Shown piece after piece: positions 8,721-16,920 of a stretch of 64,000 nucleotides of DNA. The stretch's first letter is position 1; the number at the start of each line of letters is the position of its first letter. Origin of the DNA: Gallionellales bacterium 39-52-133 (lineage in GTDB: Bacteria; Pseudomonadota; Gammaproteobacteria; Burkholderiales; Gallionellaceae); the NCBI GenBank assembly GCA_002278935.1, contig NCJL01000009.1, positions 62,001 to 126,000 of the forward strand. The letters are read 5' to 3'. The translations under genes and the position numbers were made by a program. The notes beneath the pieces were generated by a model. That model was not told where the DNA came from. It made no database searches and saw only the letters and a list, made by a program, of their open reading frames with translations.

Positions 8721-10394
8721 TCAGGCCACAACCACTTCGCGGAACATACCCGCGTCCATATGCATCAACAGATGGCAATGCCAGGCCCAACGGCCGAGCG
8801 CATCCGCTGTCACCAGGAAGCTGACACGCTGTGCCGGCTGCACGACTATCGTGTGCTTTCGCACCTGCAGACCGCCTTCGGGGTTCTCCAGCTCACTCCA
8901 CATACCATGCAAATGCATGGGGTGGCTCATCATGGTGTCGTTTACAAAAATCACCCGTATGCGTTTGCCATAAGGGAAGTGCACCGGTGTGGATTTACCA
9001 AACTCCAGCCCGTCTATCGACCAGGTATAGCGCTCCATATTGCCTGTGAGGTGCAACTCAATATCCATATCGGCCTCGGTTGAACCCATGATACCGCCCA
9101 AGCTTTTAAGATCTGCATAGGTCAGCACACGACGGCCGTTGTAGCGCAGCCCGACACCGGGGTCATCAATATTGGTGCGGGGAGAATCCACACGCATATC
9201 CACGCTGGGGCCGTATTCTGATTTAGCGTGGCGTACATCTCCGCCCATCATGTCGCCCATCATGTCGCCCATCGACAATGGCTCTGCTTTGTCCAGTGCA
9301 GGTATCACGGCGGTTAAACCGGCACGTGTGGCAAGCGTGCCGCGTGCATAGCCGGTTCTATCCATGGATTGTGCAAATATTGTGTAAGCTTCATCGGCAG
9401 GAGTCACAATCACGTCATAGGTCTCGGCCACACCAATACGGAATTCATCGACAGTAACCGGCTCCACATTCTGGCCGTCGGCCTGCACCACCGTCATTTT
9501 CAGACCGGGTATGCGCACGTCAAAAAATGACATGGCCGCGCTGTTGATGAAACGCAAACGTATTTTTTCGCCCGGCTTGAAAATACCGGTCCAGTTGCCC
9601 GCCGGAGCGGTGCCATTCATCAGGTAGGTATAAGTCTGGGCAGATATATCCGCAAGGTCCATCGGGCTCATGCGCATTTCATTCCACATTTTCCGGTCGC
9701 TCATCGCGGCTGACAATCCATTCTTGGACACATCCTTGACGAACTCAACCGCAGTAGGCTGGTTGTAGTTGTAATAATCGCCCTGCATCTTTAATTTTTT
9801 CAAGACATGCATCGGATTTTCATCTGTCCAGTCCGATAGCGTCACCACATAATCACGATCTGTCTTTATTTTTTCGCCACCGGCAGGTTCAATCACAATC
9901 GCGCCATACATACCCTGCTGCTCCTGAAAACCGGAGTGTGAGTGATACCAGTAAGTGCCTGCCTGGTTAACCTTGAAGCGGTAAGTAAAAGTCTCACCCG
10001 GTGCGATTCCGCTGTAACTGATGCCGGGCACACCATCCATTTTAGTATCGAGAATAATTCCATGCCAATGTATGGACGATGTTTCCTTCAAGCGATTCGT
10101 CACGCGTATGGTAACTGTCTCACCCTCTTTCCAGTGCAATGTTGGGGCAGGAATAGAGCCGTTGATTGTTGTTCCAATACGCGCGGTACCGGTAAAATTT
10201 ACCGGTGCCTCGCCGATAGACAAATCAAATTCTGTACCGCTCAGTATTGGCGCTGTGTGTATATCACCGGGCGCTGCAAATGTAGCCGTCCAGGGTGCAA
10301 GCCCCATGACTATGCCGCCAGCCACCAGCCCTTCCAGAAATTTTCGGCGTTGCAGATTGGGTAACAATTGTGGTGATGGACTAATACGATTCAT
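8721..10394 (-). CDS. copA: Copper resistance multicopper oxidase CopA (PcoA type)
   Basis: 557 residues, exported by Tat (LQRRKFLEGLVAGG near residue 17). Copper-ligand motifs in order are HWHG (SSIHWHGI), YWYHSHSGFQ, the C-terminal HPMHLHGMW and WHCHLLMHMDAGMF, all intact. A Met-rich insert (MGDMMGDMMGG) lies in the middle and is the usual Cu-binding region of PcoA/CopA. It oxidises Cu+ in the periplasm and is the first gene of the cluster. The ATG at 10394 has GGAGG 9 nt upstream; the in-frame ATG at 10403 abuts that same GGAGG and is therefore unlikely. Transcription probably responds to a CusR/CopR-like regulator through the palindrome at 10525. Confidence 0.95.
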   Translation of the reverse strand: MNRISPSPQLLPNLQRRKFLEGLVAGGIVMGLAPWTATFAAPGDIHTAPILSGTEFDLSIGEAPVNFTGTARIGTTINGSIPAPTLHWKEGETVTIRVTNRLKETSSIHWHGIILDTKMDGVPGISYSGIAPGETFTYRFKVNQAGTYWYHSHSGFQEQQGMYGAIVIEPAGGEKIKTDRDYVVTLSDWTDENPMHVLKKLKMQGDYYNYNQPTAVEFVKDVSKNGLSAAMSDRKMWNEMRMSPMDLADISAQTYTYLMNGTAPAGNWTGIFKPGEKIRLRFINSAAMSFFDVRIPGLKMTVVQADGQNVEPVTVDEFRIGVAETYDVIVTPADEAYTIFAQSMDRTGYARGTLATRAGLTAVIPALDKAEPLSMGDMMGDMMGGDVRHAKSEYGPSVDMRVDSPRTNIDDPGVGLRYNGRRVLTYADLKSLGGIMGSTEADMDIELHLTGNMERYTWSIDGLEFGKSTPVHFPYGKRIRVIFVNDTMMSHPMHLHGMWSELENPEGGLQVRKHTIVVQPAQRVSFLVTADALGRWAWHCHLLMHMDAGMFREVVVA

Positions 10395-10524
10395 GTTTAA
10401 CATCCTCCTGAAAAAATATTTGATCTAACCCCTGTTATGTGGCGGTAGCTAAACGGCGGGGCAATTAACGTCAATGAGCATGGCTCAATATATCAGCGTG
10501 ACCTTTGTCAGACATGACGCCTAA

Positions 10525-10540
10525 ATTACATCTTTGTAAT
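10525..10540 (-). promoter_or_regulatory. CusR/CopR-like operator upstream of copA
   Basis: Palindrome ATTACA-TCTT-TGTAAT with perfect 6-bp arms, 131 bp upstream of the copA start. It closely matches the ATTACAA-nn-TTGTAAT consensus that I recall for the CusR/HprR family of copper-responsive regulators. No other operator-like palindrome is evident between copA and the insertion sequence. No regulator gene is in the window, so the binding protein is inferred. Confidence 0.6.
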
Positions 10541-10609
10541 CATGTAACGATTTGATAGATAATCTTTGTATGTTTCTTACGTGAGCCTTACACAATATAA
10601 AGTTAATCT

Positions 10610-11806
10610 CAGTAGTGTCCAGTTAACTTACAAATTCCCGAGCCAGAAGTGAGTATTGGCGCGGGTTACATAGCAATTTATTTTGGTGCCGATTTGAAAT
10701 CCGTTTACGCACATTCCGATTCAAGTAACGTCCAGAGATTGAATTTTCTGGAGGTAACCTATGAACATGGGCAAGACGCTGTTCGCACAGATCATGGAAT
10801 TTGTTCCGTGGACCAGCTTTGCACGTATCGTGGCACGCTATACATACCCTGGGCGGCGATTCCAGGGTGCGCAGTCTGGCCTGCACAGAGCAATTTCGAG
10901 CGATGGCTTTCGCACAGTTGACTTACCGCGAGAGTTTGCGGATATCGAAACTTGCTTGTTGGCGAATCAAGCGAAGCTGTACAGCATGGGCTTTCGTTCG
11001 CCAGTCAAACATTCTACGCTGGCGGACGCCAACGAAAGTCGCGACTTGCGAATTTGGGAAGACTTGGCTATGTTGCTCATTCGGCGAGCACGAAAGCTTT
11101 ATTGCAACGACAGCTTCGGCATCGATCTGGACAGCACCGTTTATGCCTTGGACGCCACCACGATCGACCTGTGCCTGTCGCTGTTTCCATGGGCGCCATT
11201 TCGAACCGCCAAGGCGGCAGTCAAGTTGCATACCTTGCTGGACTTGCGCGGCAACATTCCAGCTTTCATTCATATCTCGGACGGCAAGACCCACGATGTC
11301 AACGTGCTCGATATACTGGCCTTCGAGGCTGGCGCATTTTATGTGATGGATCGCGGCTATCTGGATTTCGGTCGGCTGTACGCGCTGCATCAGACGGGCG
11401 CTTTCTTTGTGACACGAGCCAAGCATGGCATGGATGCGCGCAGGGTGTATTCGAGTCCTGCCGATCGGAGCACTGACGATTGCTGCGCTTTACAAGAGCC
11501 GATGGCAGGTCGAACTGTTCTTCAAGTGGATCAAGCAGCATCTCCGTATCAAGCGTTTTATCGGCAACAGCGAAAACGCCGTGAAGACGCAAATCTGGTG
11601 CGCTGTCTCCACGTACGTGCTGATCGCTATTGTCAAAAATGAACTTCAACTTGATGCCTCACTCTTTTCGTTATTACAGATTTTATCGGTGTCTGTTTTT
11701 GAGAAAACCCACTTATCTCAGTCCTTCGCAGGCAATGGACAATTTCAAGATCAGACAGATTCTTATAACCAATTAAATTTATTCGATTTTTAACCGGACA
11801 CTACTG
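10610..11806 (+). mobile_element. IS4-family insertion sequence, decayed copy
   Basis: The element has near-perfect 17-bp terminal inverted repeats: CAGTAGTGTCCAGTTAA at 10610-10626 and its complement (one mismatch) at 11790-11806. It contains one transposase gene of the IS4 type, broken by frameshifts and a deletion. I see no target-site duplication in the bases just outside the repeats, so the copy may be old or have recombined. It separates the copper cluster from the low-GC unknown genes. Confidence 0.9.
10761..11793 (+). pseudogene. IS4-family transposase, frameshifted and internally deleted
   Basis: The reading frame starts at ATG 10761 (GGAGG upstream) as NMGKTLFAQIMEFVPWTSFARIVARY, shifts to the +1 frame for GGDSRVRSLACTEQFRAMAFAQLTYRESL, then returns for DIETCLLANQAKLY and on through YALDATTIDLCLSLFPW, HISDGKTHDVNVLD and FYVMDRGYLDF. 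These include the DDE-transposase region around DAT and DRGY. After RVYSSPADR about 60 residues normally present are missing, and the sequence resumes in another frame as LTIAALYKSRWQVELFFKWIKQHLRIK (with the catalytic E of the YREK-like motif), ending NQLNLFDF. The enzyme cannot be made intact. Confidence 0.88.
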
Positions 11807-12292
11807 AATTTTCATGTACATTACGAGTCGTCTTATCCAGAAAATATACTTCACAAATGCACTTCATTCTGGAGCTCGTTTATCCTTTTCGTAAGCTAAA
11901 ATTCTCTACCAAAACAGACTTAATGTTCAAACTAAAAATAATATTTATTTGAAGCGTATCAACTCTCCGTTTAAAGGCTCTTTTACGGAAAGTTTTTACC
12001 TAAATTGATCAAAAACATCTCTTCTATCCTCAACGAATAACACTCACAAAATATTTTATTTATATTGAATTGAGCGTTGCCATCCATTGTCTATAAAAGA
12101 CAGCGTGCATATATTCTTATTCGTTTTTTCATCCTGATTGTCCAGAAAATACATACAGAAAAATAATTAAAAAGCTATGCAAATAAAGCTTGGAATTACT
12201 TTAAAAGTTGATAAATTGATCGTGCAATTTAAATGATTCAAGAAATCATTCGCAGAAATGCACATATCAATATCGTATATATGGACTGACAA
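11807..12292. other. AT-rich spacer without a recognisable gene
   Basis: About 490 bp of strongly AT-rich sequence between the IS and the first unknown gene. No convincing coding frame is seen. A short direct repeat TCCAGAAAATA occurs twice, near 11836 and 12140. The spacer probably carries the promoter of the 12293 gene series, but I cannot fix its position. Confidence 0.5.
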
Positions 12293-12619
12293 ATGCCAAA
12301 GATAATCAGGAATCATTCAAAACAAAAAGCACCCGAAATACCTTCCAAGATTCCACATGACAGTCATGTATTACCACCCTTGCCAGATGCCATGATGAAA
12401 TTGATTGATGACTTTGCGGACTATCGCGATGTCAGTGCATTCATCTGTCATGCCCTTGCCGTCTCTTTGTCCGGTCAGGAGCAACCCAACAAAAACATCA
12501 TTACCGGCGCCAGAATTTGTTCAGGCTGGCTTCAAACTCAAACGGCAGCCATACAGGAGAGTCTGATTGAGGTGCAGGCCCGCTATGTTGACGAGCACAA
12601 CAAGGTGGGAACAGCATGA
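12293..12619 (+). CDS. Hypothetical protein, first gene of an unknown low-GC operon
   Basis: 108 residues, soluble. The basic Pro-rich N-terminus (MPKIIRNHSKQKAPEIPSK) is followed by helical segments (LPDAMMKLIDDFADYRDVSAFICHALAVSL, ICSGWLQTQTAAIQESL). There is no signal or membrane helix and no clear Shine-Dalgarno. Its stop overlaps the start of the next gene by 4 nt, which supports it as real. I do not recognise the family. Confidence 0.6.
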   Translation: MPKIIRNHSKQKAPEIPSKIPHDSHVLPPLPDAMMKLIDDFADYRDVSAFICHALAVSLSGQEQPNKNIITGARICSGWLQTQTAAIQESLIEVQARYVDEHNKVGTA

Positions 12620-13083
12620 ACCAATCCAGAAAAAACAAGATCATCAAGAAGGCCTACTTTGTCATTTTTTTAACGGGCTTAGCGTTATTTGTTGCGAGTA
12701 TGGTGGTGAGCTTTTGGGCAGCCGGTTATTTCGACAGAACAAAGACACCGCCTCTGGTCAATCTGACGCTCAGTCAACCCGCGTGCAAATACTTATCCCA
12801 GTCCGGCATTCCTGTAGAGGTTAACAATGGCCTCTGCAAAATTACAACACGTTACCGACAGGGGCTATTTGAAAAAAGTCGCGCCATAGAAATATCAGGG
12901 AAACCACCGCTACAGATATGCGATGGACTCATCATCGCTGTCGTTCAATTGGAAGATGGCAGCGACGAACCCTGGTCAGATGAACACAAAAAAGCATTGC
13001 GCTATTTGATCGGATCCATGAGCTTAATGATGCTATTTCTAACAATCGTATTGAAAGCGATTAAACGAGACACTCAGAAATGA
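12616..13083 (+). CDS. Hypothetical two-helix membrane protein with periplasmic cysteine pair
   Basis: 155 residues. One transmembrane helix near residues 12-36 (AYFVIFLTGLALFVASMVVSFWAAGYF) and another near 130-147 (LIGSMSLMMLFLTIVLKAI) enclose an exported loop. The loop holds LTLSQPACKYLSQSGIPV and a second Cys in NGLCKITTRYR. The same Cys-spaced pattern recurs in the next gene, so the two look like diverged paralogues. Start and stop overlap both neighbours by 4 nt. The function is unknown; a disulfide-stabilised envelope protein is possible. Confidence 0.65.
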   Translation: MNQSRKNKIIKKAYFVIFLTGLALFVASMVVSFWAAGYFDRTKTPPLVNLTLSQPACKYLSQSGIPVEVNNGLCKITTRYRQGLFEKSRAIEISGKPPLQICDGLIIAVVQLEDGSDEPWSDEHKKALRYLIGSMSLMMLFLTIVLKAIKRDTQK

Positions 13084-13529
13084 ATACTAGACAGCATCTC
13101 TCGCCCACCCCTTCACAAAACAGGCTGAACGCCTTTTATAGGTTAGCCATTTTGATGCTGACACTCCTTATTACCGCTACGATCGTTTATTCAATCATGT
13201 GGCGTCCCAATGCTGCGTTCTTCCCCACTTCTCTGACTATTAACAGAGAAAAGTGCGAACAGCTTGGTCAAGCGGGCATAGCCCTCAATGAGGTTACTGA
13301 TGTCCCGGGCCTTTGCACCATGAACGTTCCATTTCGAGCCAACCCGTTTGACAACGGCGGCGTCATTTATTTTGATAACAAAAATTTTGATATTGAGAAC
13401 ACTCAGGTTCTTTCCAGGACGTTGATTGATGAACAGGCGGCAACCCAGTCACGTCTCATTGATTTGGCAATAATTCTGGCATGTACTGGTTTCTTGCTGG
13501 GCACCTTACACGGGTTGTTTAAACTTTAA
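13080..13529 (+). CDS. Hypothetical two-helix membrane protein, paralogue of the preceding gene
   Basis: 149 residues with a transmembrane helix near residues 19-40 (YRLAILMLTLLITATIVYSIMW), an exported loop and a second helix at the C-terminus (LIDLAIILACTGFLLGTLHGLF). The loop pattern LTINREKCEQLGQAGIAL...GLCTMNVPFR matches LTLSQPACKYLSQSGIPV...GLCKITTRYR of the upstream protein, including both cysteines. It is translationally coupled to that gene (ATGA overlap). I do not recognise the family. Confidence 0.65.
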   Translation: MNTRQHLSPTPSQNRLNAFYRLAILMLTLLITATIVYSIMWRPNAAFFPTSLTINREKCEQLGQAGIALNEVTDVPGLCTMNVPFRANPFDNGGVIYFDNKNFDIENTQVLSRTLIDEQAATQSRLIDLAIILACTGFLLGTLHGLFKL

Positions 13530-13613
13530 GCCGGCGAGTCTAAAAATAAAACTTGGAAATTCTTCACGCTTTGCTAGATTGAGTCATCAATCACAAATCA
13601 GGGAGACTCAATC

Positions 13614-14369
13614 ATGAACATAATCAAAACATTCACATTACGTACAGACCAGCCGGACACATTCAGGGTGTATTGGACCAATAGTCCAGTACGGGCAGGC
13701 GGACTGATCAAGGTACGTATCCAGAGCAAGATTGAAGATATGGCTATCGCCGCAGAGTTGGCCGCCATGCAATATTTGCTGGAAGACAAACGCGTAATCG
13801 GCACCAATACTGTTGGTAATTCTCCAACCAGGCTGTATGTATCCCAAGGGGCGATTCGTAAATTACAGCTAAATAAATCAGACAAGGCTCATTTGGCGCC
13901 CTACGCCAATTTTTTAACAACCCGTTTCGCCGGTTGCCAGATGTGCGTGGAGAAAGATAGCCGATGGTTTGATGGCTTTATGCCAGAGACTGTTGATGAA
14001 CTGACTGTCAACCAACCTAAACGTGAAACCATCTGCCTGACAGGCTTAGGTGATGTGTCCGTCACGCAACATGTATTGCAACGAATCTCAGATCGTTTAT
14101 TGACTGAATCGAAACAGGCAAATAGCTGCAGTGCCGCCTGGAAAAAATTAAACGAAGTCGCCTCCGACCCACTCATTCAAGAAGTATCAAGGCAAGGCAT
14201 CTGGAATACCGTGAAGTACGCCCGCCAGAATAAGCACGAAGGCCGCTATTTCCTGAACAGCCGGCGCAATCTGATTCTTGTGGTGACAGACAATCCGGGG
14301 GAAGGTAAACGCTTAGTGACAGCCTACCCGGCCAACAAGCAGTTCGCGCAAATGCCCTTGGCTGCGTAA
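13614..14369 (+). CDS. Hypothetical protein, possible RNase H-like N-terminal domain
   Basis: 251 residues, soluble, with GGGAG 9 nt before ATG. Residues ~10-90 follow a strand-rich pattern leading into a helix AIAAELAAMQYLL and then a strand LYVSQGAIRKL. This recalls the E-containing helix and the third strand of RNase H-fold proteins, but the usual first Asp is not evident. The C-terminal part (VTQHVLQRISDRL ... GIWNTVKYARQNKHEGRYFLNSRRNLILVVTDNPGEGKRLVTAYP) reads like a separate small alpha/beta domain of the kind found in DUF4258-type proteins. Both suggestions are pattern-level inference; no function is assigned. It is 84 nt downstream of the membrane pair. Confidence 0.6.
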   Translation: MNIIKTFTLRTDQPDTFRVYWTNSPVRAGGLIKVRIQSKIEDMAIAAELAAMQYLLEDKRVIGTNTVGNSPTRLYVSQGAIRKLQLNKSDKAHLAPYANFLTTRFAGCQMCVEKDSRWFDGFMPETVDELTVNQPKRETICLTGLGDVSVTQHVLQRISDRLLTESKQANSCSAAWKKLNEVASDPLIQEVSRQGIWNTVKYARQNKHEGRYFLNSRRNLILVVTDNPGEGKRLVTAYPANKQFAQMPLAA

Positions 14370-14378
14370 GGAGTAACG

Positions 14379-14642
14379 ATGAAACTGTCTTACCGAATTT
14401 ATCTATTGATTTACCCATGGTGGCGCGTGCTGACCAAAGGGCTCCACTTTGAGCGACGACCTTATCAGGCAACGATACCGGGATTAATGCCGCCTCCCAA
14501 ACCTTGGTATTGGGCGCTGACATACGAAATTTTAAAAACAATCCTGATCCTTATTGCCAGTATCGCAGTCGGGATCATGGGTGTCGTGATTGTCCATTAC
14601 ACAGGCTATGAGGATTACTTTATGCCAGCACAATACCGTTAG
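14379..14642 (+). CDS. Hypothetical single-pass membrane protein
   Basis: 87 residues. The N-terminus is aromatic and basic (YRIYLLIYPWWRVLTKGLHFERRPY); a Pro-rich turn and one transmembrane helix follow (ILKTILILIASIAVGIMGVVIVHYTGY). GGAG lies 6-7 nt before ATG, and the gene is 9 nt after the preceding stop, so it belongs to the same transcript. The family is unknown. Confidence 0.6.
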   Translation: MKLSYRIYLLIYPWWRVLTKGLHFERRPYQATIPGLMPPPKPWYWALTYEILKTILILIASIAVGIMGVVIVHYTGYEDYFMPAQYR

Positions 14643-14644
14643 GC

Positions 14645-14824
14645 ATGAATGCGAGACAAAAAATGTTGATACACATCGTCATTCCATCCGGCTTGATGCT
14701 GATCTTGAGCACATGGCTGTGTTACCTCGCGCTGGCAGATTTTACGGAACAGGAGAACGTTACAGCCTCCTGCCCTACTCCGCCCAATCGTATATTGGCC
14801 CAATTAGGAAAACATGATGAATAA
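14645..14824 (+). CDS. Small secreted or membrane-anchored peptide (59 aa)
   Basis: ATG at 14645 follows the preceding stop by 2 nt, and the frame ends at TAA 14822-14824 inside the start region of the next gene. It encodes a basic start (MNARQKM), a hydrophobic helix (IHIVIPSGLMLILSTWLCYLALA) and a short polar tail (DFTEQENVTASCPTPPNRILAQLGKHDE). The layout is signal/anchor plus exported tail with one Cys. Support is the spacing, the frame and the typical membrane composition; no homologue comes to mind. Confidence 0.55.
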   Translation: MNARQKMLIHIVIPSGLMLILSTWLCYLALADFTEQENVTASCPTPPNRILAQLGKHDE

Positions 14825-15041
14825 ACAGGAATTACCCGAAGCGGTAGCAGCTGGTCGAAAAGCAATTGAATATTGCATGGTTGGCGTTGCCACTCGCTCC
14901 AGACAAATGAGCATTCAAGATATCACTGAGCTGCATGGTTTGACTATGCTACTACGGCAATACAAACAAACAATGGGCAGACAGATACTCATGCAATGCC
15001 AGGCGACTTCAGGCAAACGTAGCAAAGGAAATGCCGCATGA
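14814..15041 (+). CDS. Hypothetical small soluble protein
   Basis: 75 residues, mostly helical (ELPEAVAAGRKAIEYCMVGVATRSRQM, ITELHGLTMLLRQYKQTMGRQILMQ) with a basic tail. Upstream AGGAA stands before the tandem ATGs. It overlaps the 59-residue gene by 11 nt and the following gene by 4 nt, consistent with a compact operon. No family is recognised. Confidence 0.55.
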   Translation: MMNKQELPEAVAAGRKAIEYCMVGVATRSRQMSIQDITELHGLTMLLRQYKQTMGRQILMQCQATSGKRSKGNAA

Positions 15042-15655
15042 ACCCGCAGATAAACCTCCGCTACCCGCACTCCAGCCATCCACCCGTGCTGCGTGATATG
15101 CGCAAATACACCATCGCCGACATAAAACTGGATCACTGCTATTTTGTGGGATTTCGAATTTCCGCAGAGCCTTGTTATCGCTACCATCGTGCTTTACTGC
15201 TGACAGATGACTATGACTCACTATTGCAGGGTATTAATCAGGTACGCATGGCCATTATGGAAAAGGATTTTGATTTGTTTGACAGCGATGTTGTGTTGAT
15301 CTTTATGCGTAGCTTAAAGATGGAAAGTACGGCGATCGTCAATTCTAGACAGATGAGCAATATGGACGCTGAAACGGAGGAGATTCTATCCAGACGTAAT
15401 GACAATATGTTTGCCGTGTTTGGGTTGCTCGGTGACGAGATTTTTTTGGAACAGACCCATAGCCGAGATGCACTGGCTGCGATCAAGCTTGCCTACAGCA
15501 GATGTCCGACAGGCTCAACGACGGGCTTCATGCCGCTTGAGGTATGCCAGGCACACCCTGTCACCCAGGAATTCAACAGGCTTTTCCAGGTAGTGGCTAA
15601 CCAGCTCAAGTGTTTGCTCAGTGCAACCTTAAGCGATAACCCTTATCAACACTGA
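15038..15655 (+). CDS. Hypothetical 205-residue protein
   Basis: Soluble mixed alpha/beta protein. A central hydrophobic strand-helix segment (HRALLLTDDYDSLLQGINQVRMAIMEKDF, DVVLIFMRSLKM) is followed by FAVFGLLGDEIFLEQTHSRDALAAIKLAYSRC. There is no signal peptide or membrane helix. The start overlaps the preceding stop (ATGA). Base composition matches the neighbouring unknown genes and not the copper or housekeeping genes. No family or motif recognised. Confidence 0.6.
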   Translation: MNPQINLRYPHSSHPPVLRDMRKYTIADIKLDHCYFVGFRISAEPCYRYHRALLLTDDYDSLLQGINQVRMAIMEKDFDLFDSDVVLIFMRSLKMESTAIVNSRQMSNMDAETEEILSRRNDNMFAVFGLLGDEIFLEQTHSRDALAAIKLAYSRCPTGSTTGFMPLEVCQAHPVTQEFNRLFQVVANQLKCLLSATLSDNPYQH

Positions 15656-15700
15656 ATTTAAACCGTGCCCGGACAGAAATAACCCAAAAGGAGAAATTGA

Positions 15701-15859
15701 ATGTCTATCAACCAATTCAGCAAAATGAATCGTTTTATCAAACGCAGTATCGTGGGGTATTTTGCGCCAGCAATTGCTGTGCGCAGGATATATAAAAAGA
15801 GACAGTGGAAATATCGGCATCAAATGAGGGTGATATACCGTTATACATTTGGGCGATAA
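15701..15859 (+). CDS. Small basic protein (52 aa)
   Basis: ATG at 15701 has an excellent ribosome site (AAAAGGAGAAATTGA) and the frame ends at TAA 15857-15859. The peptide is strongly basic with a short hydrophobic middle (MSINQFSKMNRF...IVGYFAPAIAVRRIYKKRQ and a tail rich in R/Y). The charge suggests nucleic-acid or membrane-surface contact, or an amphipathic peptide such as a small toxin; this is inference. It closes the unknown plus-strand series. Confidence 0.55.
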   Translation: MSINQFSKMNRFIKRSIVGYFAPAIAVRRIYKKRQWKYRHQMRVIYRYTFGR

Positions 15860-15985
15860 ACCATCTGGTGCTGCCAAGGTTGGCGAACATAGATTCCAAG
15901 TAACCTGCACTCAGTTTTAACTGAGAAACGCTAAAAATGGGGCTCGCACCACGGTACGACTCATTAGTACAAGCACCTCCGACTG

Positions 15986-16042
15986 CTTATTGCATAAGAT
16001 ATACAATATAATTTATCATAACATATAGTTATTCATAAGATA
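15986..16042 (+). promoter_or_regulatory. Candidate operator of the WYL regulator
   Basis: Just upstream of the ATG at 16051 there is an inverted repeat CTTAT-TGC-ATAAG (15986-15998) and a longer imperfect one, TTATCATAAC-ATATA-GTTATTCATAA (16014-16038). The unit CATAAGATA or CATAACATA occurs three times (15993, 16017, 16034). BrxR/CapW-type WYL repressors bind inverted repeats in their own promoters, so autoregulation here is plausible. Confidence 0.45.
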
Positions 16043-16050
16043 CTTTTGAA

Positions 16051-16890
16051 ATGGCCAATAAAATAGATCCGCAAAGATTAAGACAGCTGGAATTACTCCT
16101 GAGGTGGGAAGGCCAGATTGGAAATGCCCGTTTAAGGGAATTGTTCGGGCTGAGTTCAATCCGGGCCAGTCAGTGGTTAAAGGAATTTCGAGACGCTCAT
16201 CCTCGCTGGACCAAATGGAACAGTATCACGCGCAGTTTTCATGCTACTTATGACTTTCATCGCCACAAGTCCCCTGACACTGCTGACGCACTTAACCAGT
16301 ATGTGGAACTTGTTGGCTTACCCTCAGCCATGAAAGCGGAAAATGACCAAGTGCTCGTTGCGGCCTTTCCTGACATCACCATGGTTAATTCTCAAATTTT
16401 TTCGATTCTTACCAATGCCGCACGAATCAAGCACCAGGTCGAAATTACTTATTGCTCGATGCGCGAGCCCAAGCCGCACAAACTCATCATTTCGCCGCAC
16501 AGCGTTGTTCGTTCAGGTCGACGTTGGCATGTAAGAGCGTATAGCGAGCTTAGCCAGCAGTTTTGTGATTATGAGCTTGGACTGATAACCTCAGCCGTTC
16601 CTCTCAGCCAGCCCGCCATATTTTTAATAGAAGCCGACACGGACTGGATGACAAACGTACCGGTTAGATTGATTGCACATCCAGATTTGAGTGAGGATCA
16701 GCAATTAGTCGTCCGATTGGAATACTTCAGAGAAACCTCGTCAATTACGGTTTCTTGCCGTGGCCCACTCGTTAAGTATTTCATCCAGGAATTACGCGTT
16801 GCTACGGATGTTAAAAACCAGTGTCCACCTGAATACCTACTGACGGTTTGGAATATTAAAGAGATGCAGAAATGGGTATCACCACACTAA
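16051..16890 (+). CDS. WYL-domain transcriptional regulator (BrxR/CapW type)
   Basis: 279 residues: an N-terminal winged helix-turn-helix (LLLRWEGQIGNARLRELFGLSSIRASQWLKEFRDAHP, residues ~14-50), a linker, a WYL-like domain (VEITYCSMREPKPHKLIISPHSVVRSGRRWHVRAYSE..., residues ~130-190) and a C-terminal WCX-like extension (VVRLEYFRETSSITVSCRGPL). The canonical W-Y-L triad is partly replaced (RWHVRAY). Proteins of this size and order repress phage-defence operons such as BREX and CBASS and sense a ligand with the WYL pocket. It is the first gene of the defence region and is followed 30 nt later by the DUF2779 gene. Confidence 0.82.
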   Translation: MANKIDPQRLRQLELLLRWEGQIGNARLRELFGLSSIRASQWLKEFRDAHPRWTKWNSITRSFHATYDFHRHKSPDTADALNQYVELVGLPSAMKAENDQVLVAAFPDITMVNSQIFSILTNAARIKHQVEITYCSMREPKPHKLIISPHSVVRSGRRWHVRAYSELSQQFCDYELGLITSAVPLSQPAIFLIEADTDWMTNVPVRLIAHPDLSEDQQLVVRLEYFRETSSITVSCRGPLVKYFIQELRVATDVKNQCPPEYLLTVWNIKEMQKWVSPH

Positions 16891-16920
16891 ATTACCCTGA
16901 AACTGCATAAAAGTTACAAC

